Shown in pieces: positions 16,757 to 25,931 of a stretch of 34,188 nt of DNA. Where the stretch lies: assembly GCA_036378155.1 (NCBI GenBank), contig DASUXA010000101.1:1-34188 (forward strand). The letters run 5' to 3'. The notes under the pieces were generated by a model. That model had not been told where the DNA came from. It did no database searches and saw only the letters and a list, made by a program, of their open reading frames with translations. The stretch is from DASUXA01 sp036378155. Lineage in GTDB: Bacteria; Actinomycetota; Actinomycetes; Mycobacteriales; Micromonosporaceae. Each line of letters begins with the position of its first letter. Position 1 is the first letter of the stretch. The translations under genes and the position numbers were made by a program.

Positions 16757-18012
16757 CCAGGCAGCCCGACCCTGACCGGGTCGTCGTCTTCGACACCACG
16801 ATGCGCGACGGCGAACAGGCGCCCGGCATCAACCTGCGCCCCATCACCAAGGTCGCCATCGCCGCCCAGTTGGAGCGGCTCGGGGTGGACGTCATCGAAG
16901 CCGGTTTCCCCTGCGCGTCGCCCGGCGACTTCGACGGCGTGCGGGCGGTCGCGTCCACGGTGACCCGACCGACCGTCGCGGCGCTGGCCCGCGCGGTACC
17001 CGCCGACATCGACACCGCCGCCGCCGCCCTGCGCCCCGCCTGGCACCCGAGAATCCACACCTTCATCGCCACCAGCGACATCCACATGCGGCACAAGCTG
17101 CGGATGACGCCGGACGAGGTGCTCGCGGCGACCGAGGCGGCGGTGACCCGCGCCCGCGGTCAGGTCGACGACGTGGAGTTCTCCGCCGAGGACGCGACGC
17201 GGTCGGACCCGGAGTTCCTGCGCGACGTGTACACCCGCGCGATCGCCGCCGGCGCGTCCACCTGCAACGTGCCCGACACCGTCGGGTACGCGCTGCCGCA
17301 CCAGTTCGCCGCGCTCGTCGAATGGCTGGTCCGCGAGGTACCGGGCGCCGACCGGGTGACCTGGAGCGTGCACTGCCACGACGACCTGGGCGTCTCGGTC
17401 GCGTGCTCGCTGTCCGGGGTACAGGCGGGCGCCCGGCAGATCGAGGTCGCGGTCAACGGCATCGGCGAACGGGCCGGCAACTGCGCGCTGGAAGAGGTGG
17501 TCGTCGCGTTGCGTACCCACGCCCGGTCCATGGGCGTGGACACCGGCGTGGACACCGAACAGATCGCGCGCACCGCGCACCTGGTCAGCGAGCGGACCGG
17601 GTACCACATTCCGCGGAACAAGGCGATCGTCGGCGCGAACGCGTTCGCCCACGAGTCCGGCATCCACCAGCACGGGGTGCTCACCCATCGGGAGACGTAC
17701 GAACACCTCGACCCGACCGCCCTGGGTCTGCGCGGCAGCGTGATCGTGCTGGGCAAGCACTCCGGCCGGCACGCGGTCGCCGACGCCCTGCGCCGGCTCG
17801 GGCATCAGCTCACCGGCGAACAGTTCGAGCACGCGTTCGCCGAGTTCAAGACGGTCGCCGACGCCCAGGGCGAGGTCAACGACGCCGACCTCGCCGCGAT
17901 CGGTGCGCGCGCCGCCGCCGTGACCGGCGCCGCGACAACAGCCCACACCGCCACGGCGGCGGTACCGCCCTACACCACAACCGGCGCCCAGGGCGCACCC
18001 ACCCGCGTCTGA
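16753..18012 (+). CDS. 2-isopropylmalate/homocitrate synthase-family condensing enzyme without regulatory domain
   Basis: The 419-residue protein belongs to the DRE-TIM (HMGL-like) Claisen-condensing enzymes that join acetyl-CoA to a 2-oxo acid. FDTTMRDGEQ (R18, D19), SVHCHDDLG (metal ligands H207, H209), and NGIGERAGN (235-243) are intact. The sequence resembles E. coli-type LeuA closely in the barrel (IHTFIAT, DVEFSAEDATR) but lacks the C-terminal leucine-binding LeuA dimer domain, ending with a Thr/Ala-rich tail. That makes feedback control by leucine unlikely and suggests a different oxo-acid substrate, as in benzylmalate, homocitrate or phosphonomethylmalate synthases. It is coupled to the cysH-like gene and lies 24 bases before the methyltransferase gene. 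Confidence 0.9.
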   Translation: MTRQPDPDRVVVFDTTMRDGEQAPGINLRPITKVAIAAQLERLGVDVIEAGFPCASPGDFDGVRAVASTVTRPTVAALARAVPADIDTAAAALRPAWHPRIHTFIATSDIHMRHKLRMTPDEVLAATEAAVTRARGQVDDVEFSAEDATRSDPEFLRDVYTRAIAAGASTCNVPDTVGYALPHQFAALVEWLVREVPGADRVTWSVHCHDDLGVSVACSLSGVQAGARQIEVAVNGIGERAGNCALEEVVVALRTHARSMGVDTGVDTEQIARTAHLVSERTGYHIPRNKAIVGANAFAHESGIHQHGVLTHRETYEHLDPTALGLRGSVIVLGKHSGRHAVADALRRLGHQLTGEQFEHAFAEFKTVADAQGEVNDADLAAIGARAAAVTGAATTAHTATAAVPPYTTTGAQGAPTRV

Positions 18013-18036
18013 CACGCGACACAGAAGGGACTGGCG

Positions 18037-19050
18037 ATGATCTCGGAGAAGCTCGGCGAGCGCGCGGAACTGCTCGAAGGCTACCGTGAGTACCGGCGCG
18101 CCACGTATGTGCTGCTGTACCGGGCGGTAGCCAAGGAAGGGCTGCTGGACTACCTGAAGCAGCCCCGTACCCTGCGCGAGATCACCAATCAGTTCGGGTA
18201 CCTGCCCGAGCGGATCGGCACCCTGCGCGCGGTGGTGAACGTGCTGACCACCCTGGGCGCGGTCGAGGCGCGACCCGGCGACGACAACGAGGACCGGTAC
18301 GTCAGCGTCCGCGACGAGCCGGAGCACGTCACCCGACCGCTCGACGTCCAACTGCTGCAGAACGCGATCGGCCAGGAGCGCGCCGAGACCGTGGTGTACG
18401 CCCAGCAGGTACCCGAGGCGCTCGGCTACCTGCGCGGCGCGCGCGAGGGCAACGAGTTCGGCTCGGGTCAGCTCGCCCGCTGGCAGTCGCTGCTGGAGTT
18501 CCCGTACTGGGAGTTCGGTCGGCGCGCGTGCGCCGAGGCGATCGCGACGCCCGGCGGCAGCGTCGTCGACCTCGCCTGCGGGCTCGGTCACGGGGTACGC
18601 GAACTGTCCGCACTGGTCGGACCGGACGGCACGGTGCTCGGCGCGGAACTCAGCCCGGACTTCGTCGCCCTCGCCAGCCGCGACCTGCCCGCCAACTGTT
18701 CGATCCGGCAGGCGGACCTGAACAACGGGGTGGCGTTCCTGGAGGACGACTCGCTGACCGGCGCGATGATGATGGGCGCGTTCCACTTCATCCGCGACAA
18801 GGCGGGCTTCCTCGCCGACGTCCGGCGCGCCCTCAAGCCCGGCGGCAAGGTCGCCCTCGGCAACGTGGTACGCCAGACCAACACCTTCGACCAGGCGGCG
18901 CACGACATCACCTGCTCGATGCTGACCCCGCCGGTGGTCATGGCGACCCCGGAACAGATCGAGAAGGACATCGCCGACAGCGGTCTGGAACTGGTCGACT
19001 CGTTCGAGGGCTTCGGCTGCGTCGGCTGGTACGAGATGGTCCGGCGGTAG
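18037..19050 (+). CDS. SAM-dependent methyltransferase with N-terminal winged-helix domain
   Basis: The 337-residue protein has an N-terminal helical winged-helix-like region (about 1-95) as in small-molecule O- or C-methyltransferases and a class I Rossmann domain: motif I VVDLACGLGHG (176-186), an acidic GAELSPD segment, then ALKPGGKVALGN. The substrate cannot be told from sequence; an O-, C- or S-methylation of the pathway product is possible. Its place between the LeuA-like and LeuC-like genes implies a pathway-specific acceptor. AGAAGGGA precedes the start. Confidence 0.85.
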   Translation: MISEKLGERAELLEGYREYRRATYVLLYRAVAKEGLLDYLKQPRTLREITNQFGYLPERIGTLRAVVNVLTTLGAVEARPGDDNEDRYVSVRDEPEHVTRPLDVQLLQNAIGQERAETVVYAQQVPEALGYLRGAREGNEFGSGQLARWQSLLEFPYWEFGRRACAEAIATPGGSVVDLACGLGHGVRELSALVGPDGTVLGAELSPDFVALASRDLPANCSIRQADLNNGVAFLEDDSLTGAMMMGAFHFIRDKAGFLADVRRALKPGGKVALGNVVRQTNTFDQAAHDITCSMLTPPVVMATPEQIEKDIADSGLELVDSFEGFGCVGWYEMVRR

Positions 19051-19053
19051 GCG

Positions 19054-20309
19054 ATGGGCGACCAGGCACCGGGCACGCTGGCGCAGCAGATTCTGGGCGC
19101 CAAGACGGGCCGTGCGGTCCAGCCGGGCGAGATCGTCGAGGTCGACGTCGACATCGCGCTCACCCACGAGGTCCTCGGACCGCTGACCTTCCGGCGGTTC
19201 GAGGAACTCGGGGTCGAACTGTGGGACCCCGACAAGGTGTACGTGACGATCGACCACTTCGTCCCCGCGGCGACCGCGCAGCAGGCGGAGAACAACCGGG
19301 TCACCGAGCAGATGGTGGCCCGGCACGGGATCCGCCACACCGGGTTCTACGACGGGCCCAGCCACCAGACGCTCGCCGAGTCGGGCCTGGTCAGGCCCGG
19401 ACACGTGGTGGTCGGTACCGACTCGCACACCTGCATGGCCGGCGCGCTCGGTGCCTTCGCCACCGGTATCGGCTCCACCGAGATGGTCAGCGTGTTCGCC
19501 CGCGGGCGGATCTGGTTCCGGGTACCGGAGGCGGTGCTGGTCAGCGTGCGCGGTCGGTTCGCCCCCGGTGTCGCCGCCAAGGACGTGGTGCTGCACCTGC
19601 TGTCCCGGTTGGGTACCGACGGCGCGACGTACCGGTCGCTGGAGTTCGGCGGACCGGCGCTCGCCGACCTGCCCGTCGACGAGCGGCTGGTGCTGTCCAA
19701 CATGGCCGTCGAGCTGGGCGCGAAGACCGGTCTTGTGGACGTCGACGCGGCGACCCTGGCGTACCTCGGGATCACCGACCACGCGTCGCCGAGGCTGAAC
19801 CCGGACGCGCGGTACGCCGACCGGATCGACCTCGACCTCGGCGGGCTCGAACCGCTGTGCGCCGCGCCGCACAGCCCCGGCAACGTGCGCCCGGTCGCCG
19901 ACTTCGCCGGCACGGTACCGGTCCAGCAGGCGTTCATCGGGTCGTGTACCGGCGGGCGGATCACCGACTACCGCGCGGCGGCGGCGGTCCTCGCCGGTCG
20001 CCGGGTACACCCGGCGGTCCGGCTGATCGTCACACCCGGTTCCCGCAAGGTGTACCGGCAACTGGTCGCCGAAGGACTGCTCGACACCCTGCTGGACGCC
20101 GGCGCGATCGTCGAAGCGCCCGGCTGCGGGCCGTGCGCCGGTCTGCAGGCGGGGGTACTCGCCGACGGGGAGAACGCGATCAGCGCCAGCAACCGCAACT
20201 TCCAGGGCCGGATGGGCAACCCGAAGGCCAATGTGTACCTCGCCTCGCCGGCGACCGTCGCGGCGAGCGCCGTGACCGGCGAGATCACCGATCCCAGGGA
20301 GATGCTGGC

Positions 20310-20325
<16 letters not shown>
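19054..20325 (+). CDS. LeuC/homoaconitase-like large subunit ([4Fe-4S] hydro-lyase)
   Basis: The 423-residue protein is an aconitase-superfamily large subunit of the short, separate-subunit (archaeal LeuC/HacA-like) type. It has VTIDHFVPA, GTDSHTCMAGALGAF, and cysteines C298 (GSCTGG), C358 and C361 (GCGPC) that bind the cluster. With the LeuD-like partner it would dehydrate and rehydrate a malate-type product of the upstream condensing enzyme, moving the hydroxyl group. It starts 3 bases after the methyltransferase stop and overlaps the small-subunit gene by 16 bases, so the two are probably made in equal amounts. Confidence 0.92.
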
Positions 20326-20839
<514 letters not shown>

Positions 20840-20843
<4 letters not shown>

Positions 20844-21829
20844 CCGCCGTACCGCACCAGGCAGCCCAGACCACCGCACCGGAGGTCGCCGAGCCGGCGC
20901 CGACGGCGCCGGTGCTCGGTACGGAGCCGGCGCCGAGGTCGCCGGTGCTCGGTACGGAGCCGGCGCCGAGGTCGCCGTTGGTCGGCGCCGAGCCGGCGCC
21001 GACGGCGTTCGCCGAACTGTTCGGCTTCGCGCCGGCCCGCCGACCGCGCCGGCTGGGCCGCAACATGTGCCTCGACGACGGGTTGAGCATCGACCAGACC
21101 CGCGGCGTGTTCGAGGTCGCCGGGGCGTACATCGACAGCATCCGCATCGGCCGGGGCGGGGCGGCGCTGTTCCCCCGCGACTGGGTGCGCGCCAAGGCGG
21201 AGCTGTGCCGGCTGTACGACGTCGACCTGCAGACCGGCGGTCCGCTGTACGAGACGGCGGTCGCCGCCGACTCGGTGCCCGAATTCCTCGCCGAAGCCGC
21301 CGACCTCGGCTTCACCTCGGTCGAGTTCAGCGAGAACATCATCAGCGTCGATCCCGGTACCACCCTGCGGCACCTGGAACTCGCCACGTCCGAGGGGCTG
21401 GCGGTGTACTTCGAGTTCGGTCGCAAGTACCCGTCCGGTCGACCGATGGACCCGCACCGGGCCGCGCCGGTCCTCCGCGAACTGCTCGACGCCGGGGTCG
21501 CCGCGATCACTGTGGAGCGCGCCGAGGTGGACCTGGTGATCGACGCCGCGCCGGACGTCCTGCGTACCCTCGCCGACCTGGTCGGGCTGGAGAACCTGAT
21601 CTTCGAGGCCGGTCCGCGCACCCCGGACTACGTGGAAAAACTCTTCCGGATCTTCGATCCGCAGACCGTCAACCTCGGCAACGTCAGCCTGTCCCCGGCC
21701 GGCGCGCTCGACGGCATCCGCCTCGTTGTCAACGCCCGGCACGGGCTGGACCGCTCCGTCGGATACCAGTTCATCCGCGACCTCTGGAAGGGGCCGAACA
21801 ACTATGGAAGTGATTCCGAAGACGCCTGA
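20840..21829 (+). CDS. ComA (phosphosulfolactate synthase)-family enzyme with repetitive N-terminal extension
   Basis: The 329-residue protein has a TIM barrel (about 75-320) clearly related to ComA, which adds sulfite to phosphoenolpyruvate in coenzyme M biosynthesis. Family landmarks seen are the NMCLDDG strand, a GG-x-LYE segment after strand 3, VEFSENII, YFEFGRKY, FEAGPR and VNLGNVS. Several normally conserved positions differ: the usual DKG reads DDG, and KLGFG reads RIGRG. Its exact reaction may therefore differ. The first about 60 residues are a Pro/Ala-rich extension with 11-residue repeats (EPAPRSPVLGT). A GTG start overlaps the leuD-like stop; its end overlaps the next gene by 26 bases. 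With a sulfite-producing CysH in the same operon, a C-S bond-forming role is likely. Confidence 0.82.
20891..21007. repeat. 33-bp tandem repeat (3.5 copies) inside the ComA-like gene
   Basis: Copies at 20891-20923, 20924-20956, 20957-20989 and a partial copy at 20990-21007 start with GAGCCGGCGCCGA. Copies are in frame and encode an 11-residue Pro/Ala-rich unit, so copy number can vary without breaking the enzyme. It lies before the barrel and is probably a linker. Confidence 0.9.
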
Positions 21830-22448
21830 AGGCATCGAGAAGGCCGCCGCGTACATCCGGGCCGGCAAGCTGGTCGTCTGGCCCAGCCCGGTGTGGTACG
21901 GCCTGTGCACCAACGCGCTCGACCCGGTCGCCATCAAGCGGGTGTACGCGGCGAAGCGCCGCGCCCCCACGGAGGCGCTGCTGGTCCTCGCGATCGACAA
22001 GGCGGACGCGGAACGGTACGGCGAGATCAACCCGATCGCGCGCAAGCTGGTCGACGCCTACTGGCCCGGCTTCCTCGGCGTCATCGTGCGCAAGAAGCCC
22101 GGCGTCATCCCGGACTTCGTCACCTCCGGCAAGGACACCGTCCTGCTCGCCTGCCTCGACGACCTCGGCTACGAACTGCCCGTCAAGGCGGGCGTCCCAG
22201 TGGTGTCCTCCTCGGCGAACGTGTCCGGCACGCCCCCGGCGCTGGACATGGACGACGTGCGCTCGTTCGCGGAACGAGCCGGCGACAAGATCGACGCCGT
22301 GATCGAGGGTCCGTTGAGCCCGATCAACATGGCGACCACGATCGTCGACACCCTCGCCTCGCCGCCGACCATCATCCGCACCGGCGTGGTCCACGAGAAC
22401 AGCATCCGCAAGCTGCTGCCGGACGTGGTGGTCCGCAGCGCCAAGTGA
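21804..22448 (+). CDS. TsaC/YrdC/Sua5-family (carbamoyl-adenylate-forming) protein
   Basis: The 214-residue protein is a YrdC-fold enzyme. Features are PSPVWYGL near the start, the nucleotide/bicarbonate-binding KRVYAAKRRAP, AYWPGFLGVI, SSSANVSG and a closing ATTIVDTLASPPTIIRTG. Housekeeping TsaC/Sua5 makes threonylcarbamoyl-AMP from Thr, bicarbonate and ATP for tRNA t6A. This copy, overlapping the ComA-like gene by 26 bases, is more likely pathway-specific: it could carbamoylate an amino acid or act as a carbamoyl transfer domain as in TobZ- or HypF-like systems. The ATG at 21804 was chosen since homology begins there; the open frame continues upstream into the ComA-like gene. Confidence 0.8.
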   Translation: MEVIPKTPEGIEKAAAYIRAGKLVVWPSPVWYGLCTNALDPVAIKRVYAAKRRAPTEALLVLAIDKADAERYGEINPIARKLVDAYWPGFLGVIVRKKPGVIPDFVTSGKDTVLLACLDDLGYELPVKAGVPVVSSSANVSGTPPALDMDDVRSFAERAGDKIDAVIEGPLSPINMATTIVDTLASPPTIIRTGVVHENSIRKLLPDVVVRSAK

Positions 22449-22461
22449 CCCGCCCCGGCGG

Positions 22462-22545
22462 CCGACGCCGCGTCGGACCTCGCGCGGCGCAGCCGCCCGC
22501 CGGTAGCCGCCGGGTGCGTCCGCCACAAGCGGCTCCGCACCCGGC
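22462..22545 (+). terminator. Two GC-rich hairpins between the TsaC-like gene and sahH
   Basis: A short stem CCGACG-CCG-CGTCGG lies at 22462-22476. A long one pairs GCCGGGTGCG (22509-22518) with CGCACCCGGC (22536-22545) and encloses an inner stem CCGC-CACAA-GCGG (22520-22532). No U-tract follows. The element could act as an actinomycete-type terminator, mRNA processing or stability site, or attenuator before sahH. Confidence 0.45.
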
Positions 22546-22585
22546 TCCGACCCCACCGCCAGTCCCGACCGTTTGCGAGGTACCC

Positions 22586-24031
22586 ATGACGACCACACCC
22601 GGTCTGGAATTCCGGGTCGCCGACCTCAGTCAAGCCGACTTCGGTCGCCGCGAGATCGAATTGGCCGAACACGAGATGCCCGGGTTGATGGCGCTGCGCC
22701 GCCGGTACGCCGACCAGCGCCCGCTCGCCGGCGCGCGGATCACCGGGTCGCTGCACATGACCGTACAGACCGCCGTGCTCATCGAGACCCTCGTCGATCT
22801 CGGCGCCCGCGTCCGCTGGGCGTCGTGCAACATCTTCTCCACCCAGGACCACGCCGCCGCGGCGGTGGTCGTCGGTCGCGACGGCACACCGGAACGACCC
22901 GCCGGCGTGCCGGTGTTCGCGTGGAAGGGCGAGACCGTCGAGGAGTACTGGGAGTGCACCCGCCGGGCACTGTCCTGGCCGGAAGGTGGACCGAACATGC
23001 TGCTCGACGACGGTGGCGACGCGACGCTGCTGGTCCACCAGGGAGTCGACTGCGAAAAGGTCGGTGAGGTGCCCGACCCCGACACCGCCGACTCCGAGGA
23101 CATGCGTGCCGTGCTCGCCCTGCTGGGCCGCGTGTTCGCCGAGGACTCGACGTACTGGACGCGACTGGCGGGCGGCATTGTCGGCGTCTCCGAGGAGACC
23201 ACCACCGGTGTGCACCGGCTGGAGCAGATGGCGGCGGCGGGCACGCTGCTGTTCCCGGCGATGAACGTCAACGACTCGGTCACCAAGTCCAAGTTCGACA
23301 ACACGTACGGCTGCCGGCACTCGCTCGTCGACGGCATCTGCCGGGCGACCGACGTGATGATCGGCGGCAAGCTCGCCGTGGTCTGCGGGTACGGCAACGT
23401 CGGCAAGGGGTGTGTGCAGTCGCTGCGCGGGCAGGGCGCGCGCGTGGTGGTCACCGAGATCGACCCGATCTGCGCCCTGCAGGCGCTGATGGACGGGCTG
23501 CCGGTGGTGCGCGTCGAGGACGTGGTCGGCGAGGCGGACATCTTCGTCACCACGACCGGCAACCGGGACGTCATCACCGCCGAGCACATGTCGCGGATGA
23601 AGCACAACGCGATCGTCGGCAACATCGGTCACTTCGACATCGAAATCGACGTCGCCGGGCTCAAGGCGTGGCCCGGCATCGAGCGGCGACCCGTCAAGCC
23701 GCAGGTCGACCAGTGGGTGTTCCCGGACGGGCACGCGGTGATCGTGCTCGCCGAGGGTCGGCTGCTCAACTTGGGCTGCGCGACCGGACACCCCAGCTTC
23801 GTCATGTCCAACAGCTTCGCCAACCAGGTGATCGCCCAGATGGAGCTGTACCGCAACCCCGAGCGCTACGAGCGGCAGGTGTACACCCTGCCCAAGCATC
23901 TGGACGAGGAGGTCGCGCGGCTGCACCTGGAACACCTGGGCGCGCGGCTGACCGAGTTGACCCCGGTTCAGGCGAGCTACCTCGGGCTGGACGTCCAGGG
24001 CCCGTACAAGCCTGACTACTACCGGTACTGA
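22586..24031 (+). CDS. ahcY: S-adenosylhomocysteine hydrolase (adenosylhomocysteinase)
   Basis: The 481-residue enzyme splits S-adenosylhomocysteine to adenosine and homocysteine with bound NAD, relieving product inhibition of methyltransferases. The family marks are strong: ITGSLHMTVQTAVLIETL, NIFSTQDHAAAA, the NAD loop GYGNVGKG (268-275) and the C-terminal PYKPDYYRY. The ATG at 22586 is preferred over a longer open frame because homology begins there; a 137-base gap with two hairpins separates it from the preceding gene. In a methylating pathway it would recycle the by-product; with metK and the MetE-like gene nearby it completes a methyl cycle. Confidence 0.96.
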   Translation: MTTTPGLEFRVADLSQADFGRREIELAEHEMPGLMALRRRYADQRPLAGARITGSLHMTVQTAVLIETLVDLGARVRWASCNIFSTQDHAAAAVVVGRDGTPERPAGVPVFAWKGETVEEYWECTRRALSWPEGGPNMLLDDGGDATLLVHQGVDCEKVGEVPDPDTADSEDMRAVLALLGRVFAEDSTYWTRLAGGIVGVSEETTTGVHRLEQMAAAGTLLFPAMNVNDSVTKSKFDNTYGCRHSLVDGICRATDVMIGGKLAVVCGYGNVGKGCVQSLRGQGARVVVTEIDPICALQALMDGLPVVRVEDVVGEADIFVTTTGNRDVITAEHMSRMKHNAIVGNIGHFDIEIDVAGLKAWPGIERRPVKPQVDQWVFPDGHAVIVLAEGRLLNLGCATGHPSFVMSNSFANQVIAQMELYRNPERYERQVYTLPKHLDEEVARLHLEHLGARLTELTPVQASYLGLDVQGPYKPDYYRY

Positions 24032-24042
24032 GGTCCGGGGCA

Positions 24043-24873
24043 GTGCACGGGCGGCGCGACGACCTCGCCGGGCTGGCGCTCATCCGATGGGCGCCGCTCG
24101 GAGCCGACGCGCGCCCGGTACGGCTGGTGCTGGTGCACGGCGGTTTCCACGGCGCGTGGTACTGGCGGGTCTGGGGTCGTGAACTGGCGAAGCTCGGCTG
24201 GTCCTGCCTCGCCGTGGACCTGCCCGGTCACGGCGGCAGCCGGTGTGCGCCCGAGCGGTACGTCCGGCTCGGCGTCGCCGACTACGCCGCCGCCGTGACC
24301 GCCCTGGCCGATGCCGTCGCCCCGTGCGTACTGGTCGGGCACAGCCTGGGCGGGCTGGTGGTCCAGGTCGCCGCCGAGCACGCCGACCCGCTGGCGCAGG
24401 TACTGCTGTGCACGTCGCCGCTCGCCTCGGTGTCCGGCTCGACGATCGCGGCGGTACCGGACGGCGCGCCGGTCGCGCCACCCGACCCGGTCGAGATGCG
24501 TCGCCGCTGGTACCGGCTGCCGGTCCATCCCCGGTTCCGCGGCTACCGCGCGGTGCACCGACGGTTGTCGCCGGAGTCGCCGACCGCCCTGAACGACCGG
24601 TACCGCAACCGGGTCGACGCGCCACCGGCGCGCTGCCCGACGCTCGTGGTCGGTACCACCACCGACCCGAGGCACGAGCACGGCGCGGTGGACCGCCGTA
24701 CCGCCGCCTACCACCACCGCCCCACGCTGCTGCTGCACCGCCGGCACGGGCACGCGCTGTGCGCCGAGGTCGGCACCGAGCACACCGCCCGCGTGGTCGC
24801 CGGCTGGCTCGCCGACCACGTCCCGGACCGGGTCACCACCCGCTCCGACCCGTACTCCAGGAGGCACCGTTGA
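24043..24873 (+). CDS. Alpha/beta hydrolase
   Basis: The 276-residue protein has the oxyanion HGGFHGAWYW segment (32-41), the nucleophile elbow GHSLGG (S101) and a terminal HGHALC holding the likely catalytic His. It resembles esterases of the plant methylesterase/hydroxynitrile-lyase-like group (VHGGFHGAWYW, VDLPGHG). It could hydrolyse an ester, possibly a methyl ester formed by the cluster methyltransferase. It follows ahcY by 11 bases with a GTG start; the stop overlaps the next start (TGATG). Confidence 0.85.
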   Translation: MHGRRDDLAGLALIRWAPLGADARPVRLVLVHGGFHGAWYWRVWGRELAKLGWSCLAVDLPGHGGSRCAPERYVRLGVADYAAAVTALADAVAPCVLVGHSLGGLVVQVAAEHADPLAQVLLCTSPLASVSGSTIAAVPDGAPVAPPDPVEMRRRWYRLPVHPRFRGYRAVHRRLSPESPTALNDRYRNRVDAPPARCPTLVVGTTTDPRHEHGAVDRRTAAYHHRPTLLLHRRHGHALCAEVGTEHTARVVAGWLADHVPDRVTTRSDPYSRRHR

Positions 24874-25931
24874 TGCCCCGATCAACGTCCCGTAGCGCGG
24901 CGGTCCGGCGCGCCGTGCCGGTCCTGCGCGCTCCGTGGCGCGCCGTGCCGGCCCTGCTCGCCGCGCTGCTGGTGGTCGCCGGCTGCGCCGCGCCGAACCG
25001 CGCCTCGGCGTCGTCCGACAAGGTGCGCCTGGTCATCCCCACCACCGCTATCTCCTGGCTGCTGCCCGGTGTCGCCCGGCAGACCGGCGCGTTCGGTCGG
25101 CACGGGCTGTCGGTCCAACTGACCGTCGCCGGCAGCGGACCGCTCGCCGTCCAGGCGGTCACGTCGGGCAGCGCCGACGTCGGTCTCGACGTGCTGAACC
25201 TGACCCTGCAGGCTGCCGGGCAGGGCCGCGACCTGGTCAACTTCGGCAAGGTGTTCAACCAGTGGGACGGCCAGTTGGTGGTGTCCGAGAAGGTCGCCCG
25301 ACAGCGCGGTCTGAGCAGCGGGTCGGACCCGGGCGCGGTGTTCGGTGGGCTGAAGGGGCTGACCCTGGCGGTGGTCGGCCCCGGTACCGGCGACGACGCG
25401 CTGCTGCGTGCCGAACTGCGCGACGCCGGGCTGACGCCGGACAAGGACGTACGGATCACCCCGATCAAGGACACCCAGGCGACGGTCGCGGCGCTGTCCA
25501 CCGGCCGCATCGACGGGTTCCTGCGCGCCTCGCCCGTACCACAGCTCGCGTTGCGCAGGGGCGGCGCCACCACGCTGTTCGACTTCGGCGCCAACGACAC
25601 GCAGGGACTGTTCGCGGGTGTGCTGTTCGCCGACCGGCGCTGGTTGTCCACGCACCGCGACACCGCGAAGCGGCTGGTCGCCGCGCTGAGCGAGGCGGCG
25701 GCGTTCGTGCGCTCGCACCCGGAGCAGGGCGCCGACGCGGTCCGCTCCGCGTACACCGGGCTGCCCGACGAGGTGTTCGGGCAGGCGCTCGCGTCGGCGC
25801 TGCGGCTGGCGGACGACCACGTCGCGGCGATCAGCGAGCAGGACTTCCGGACGAACCTGCGGTACGTCCAGCCCGCCAGTGCGGCGGGCGGGCTGCGGTA
25901 CGACCGGGTCGTCGACAACTCGTTGCTGTGA
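24873..25931 (+). CDS. ABC transporter substrate-binding lipoprotein, NitT/TauT/SsuA-like
   Basis: The 352-residue protein has a lipoprotein signal with the lipobox VVAGC (C38) after a basic, hydrophobic leader. The mature part resembles the NMT1/SsuA-like solute-binding fold that captures nitrate, taurine, alkanesulfonates or pyrimidine precursors. Its gene is coupled to the hydrolase by TGATG and to its ATPase by GTGA. In this context a sulfonate ligand is attractive, but the binding residues cannot be verified here. A repeated GGCGCGCCGTGCCGG segment in the leader (about 24907 and 24938) encodes a duplicated RRAVP/WRAVP. Confidence 0.85.
   Translation: MPRSTSRSAAVRRAVPVLRAPWRAVPALLAALLVVAGCAAPNRASASSDKVRLVIPTTAISWLLPGVARQTGAFGRHGLSVQLTVAGSGPLAVQAVTSGSADVGLDVLNLTLQAAGQGRDLVNFGKVFNQWDGQLVVSEKVARQRGLSSGSDPGAVFGGLKGLTLAVVGPGTGDDALLRAELRDAGLTPDKDVRITPIKDTQATVAALSTGRIDGFLRASPVPQLALRRGGATTLFDFGANDTQGLFAGVLFADRRWLSTHRDTAKRLVAALSEAAAFVRSHPEQGADAVRSAYTGLPDEVFGQALASALRLADDHVAAISEQDFRTNLRYVQPASAAGGLRYDRVVDNSLL

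Noticed and set aside
16516..20061. Very long open frame on the minus strand across the biosynthetic genes
   Set aside because: It is antisense to clearly homologous enzymes, has no recognisable domain and reflects the lack of A/T-rich stop codons in high-GC DNA. The same holds for similar long frames opposite SelB, PheT and the Liv permease.
22449..22585. SAH riboswitch before sahH
   Set aside because: The conserved GAGGAGCGCUGC-type core of SAH riboswitches was not found; only generic GC-rich hairpins are present.
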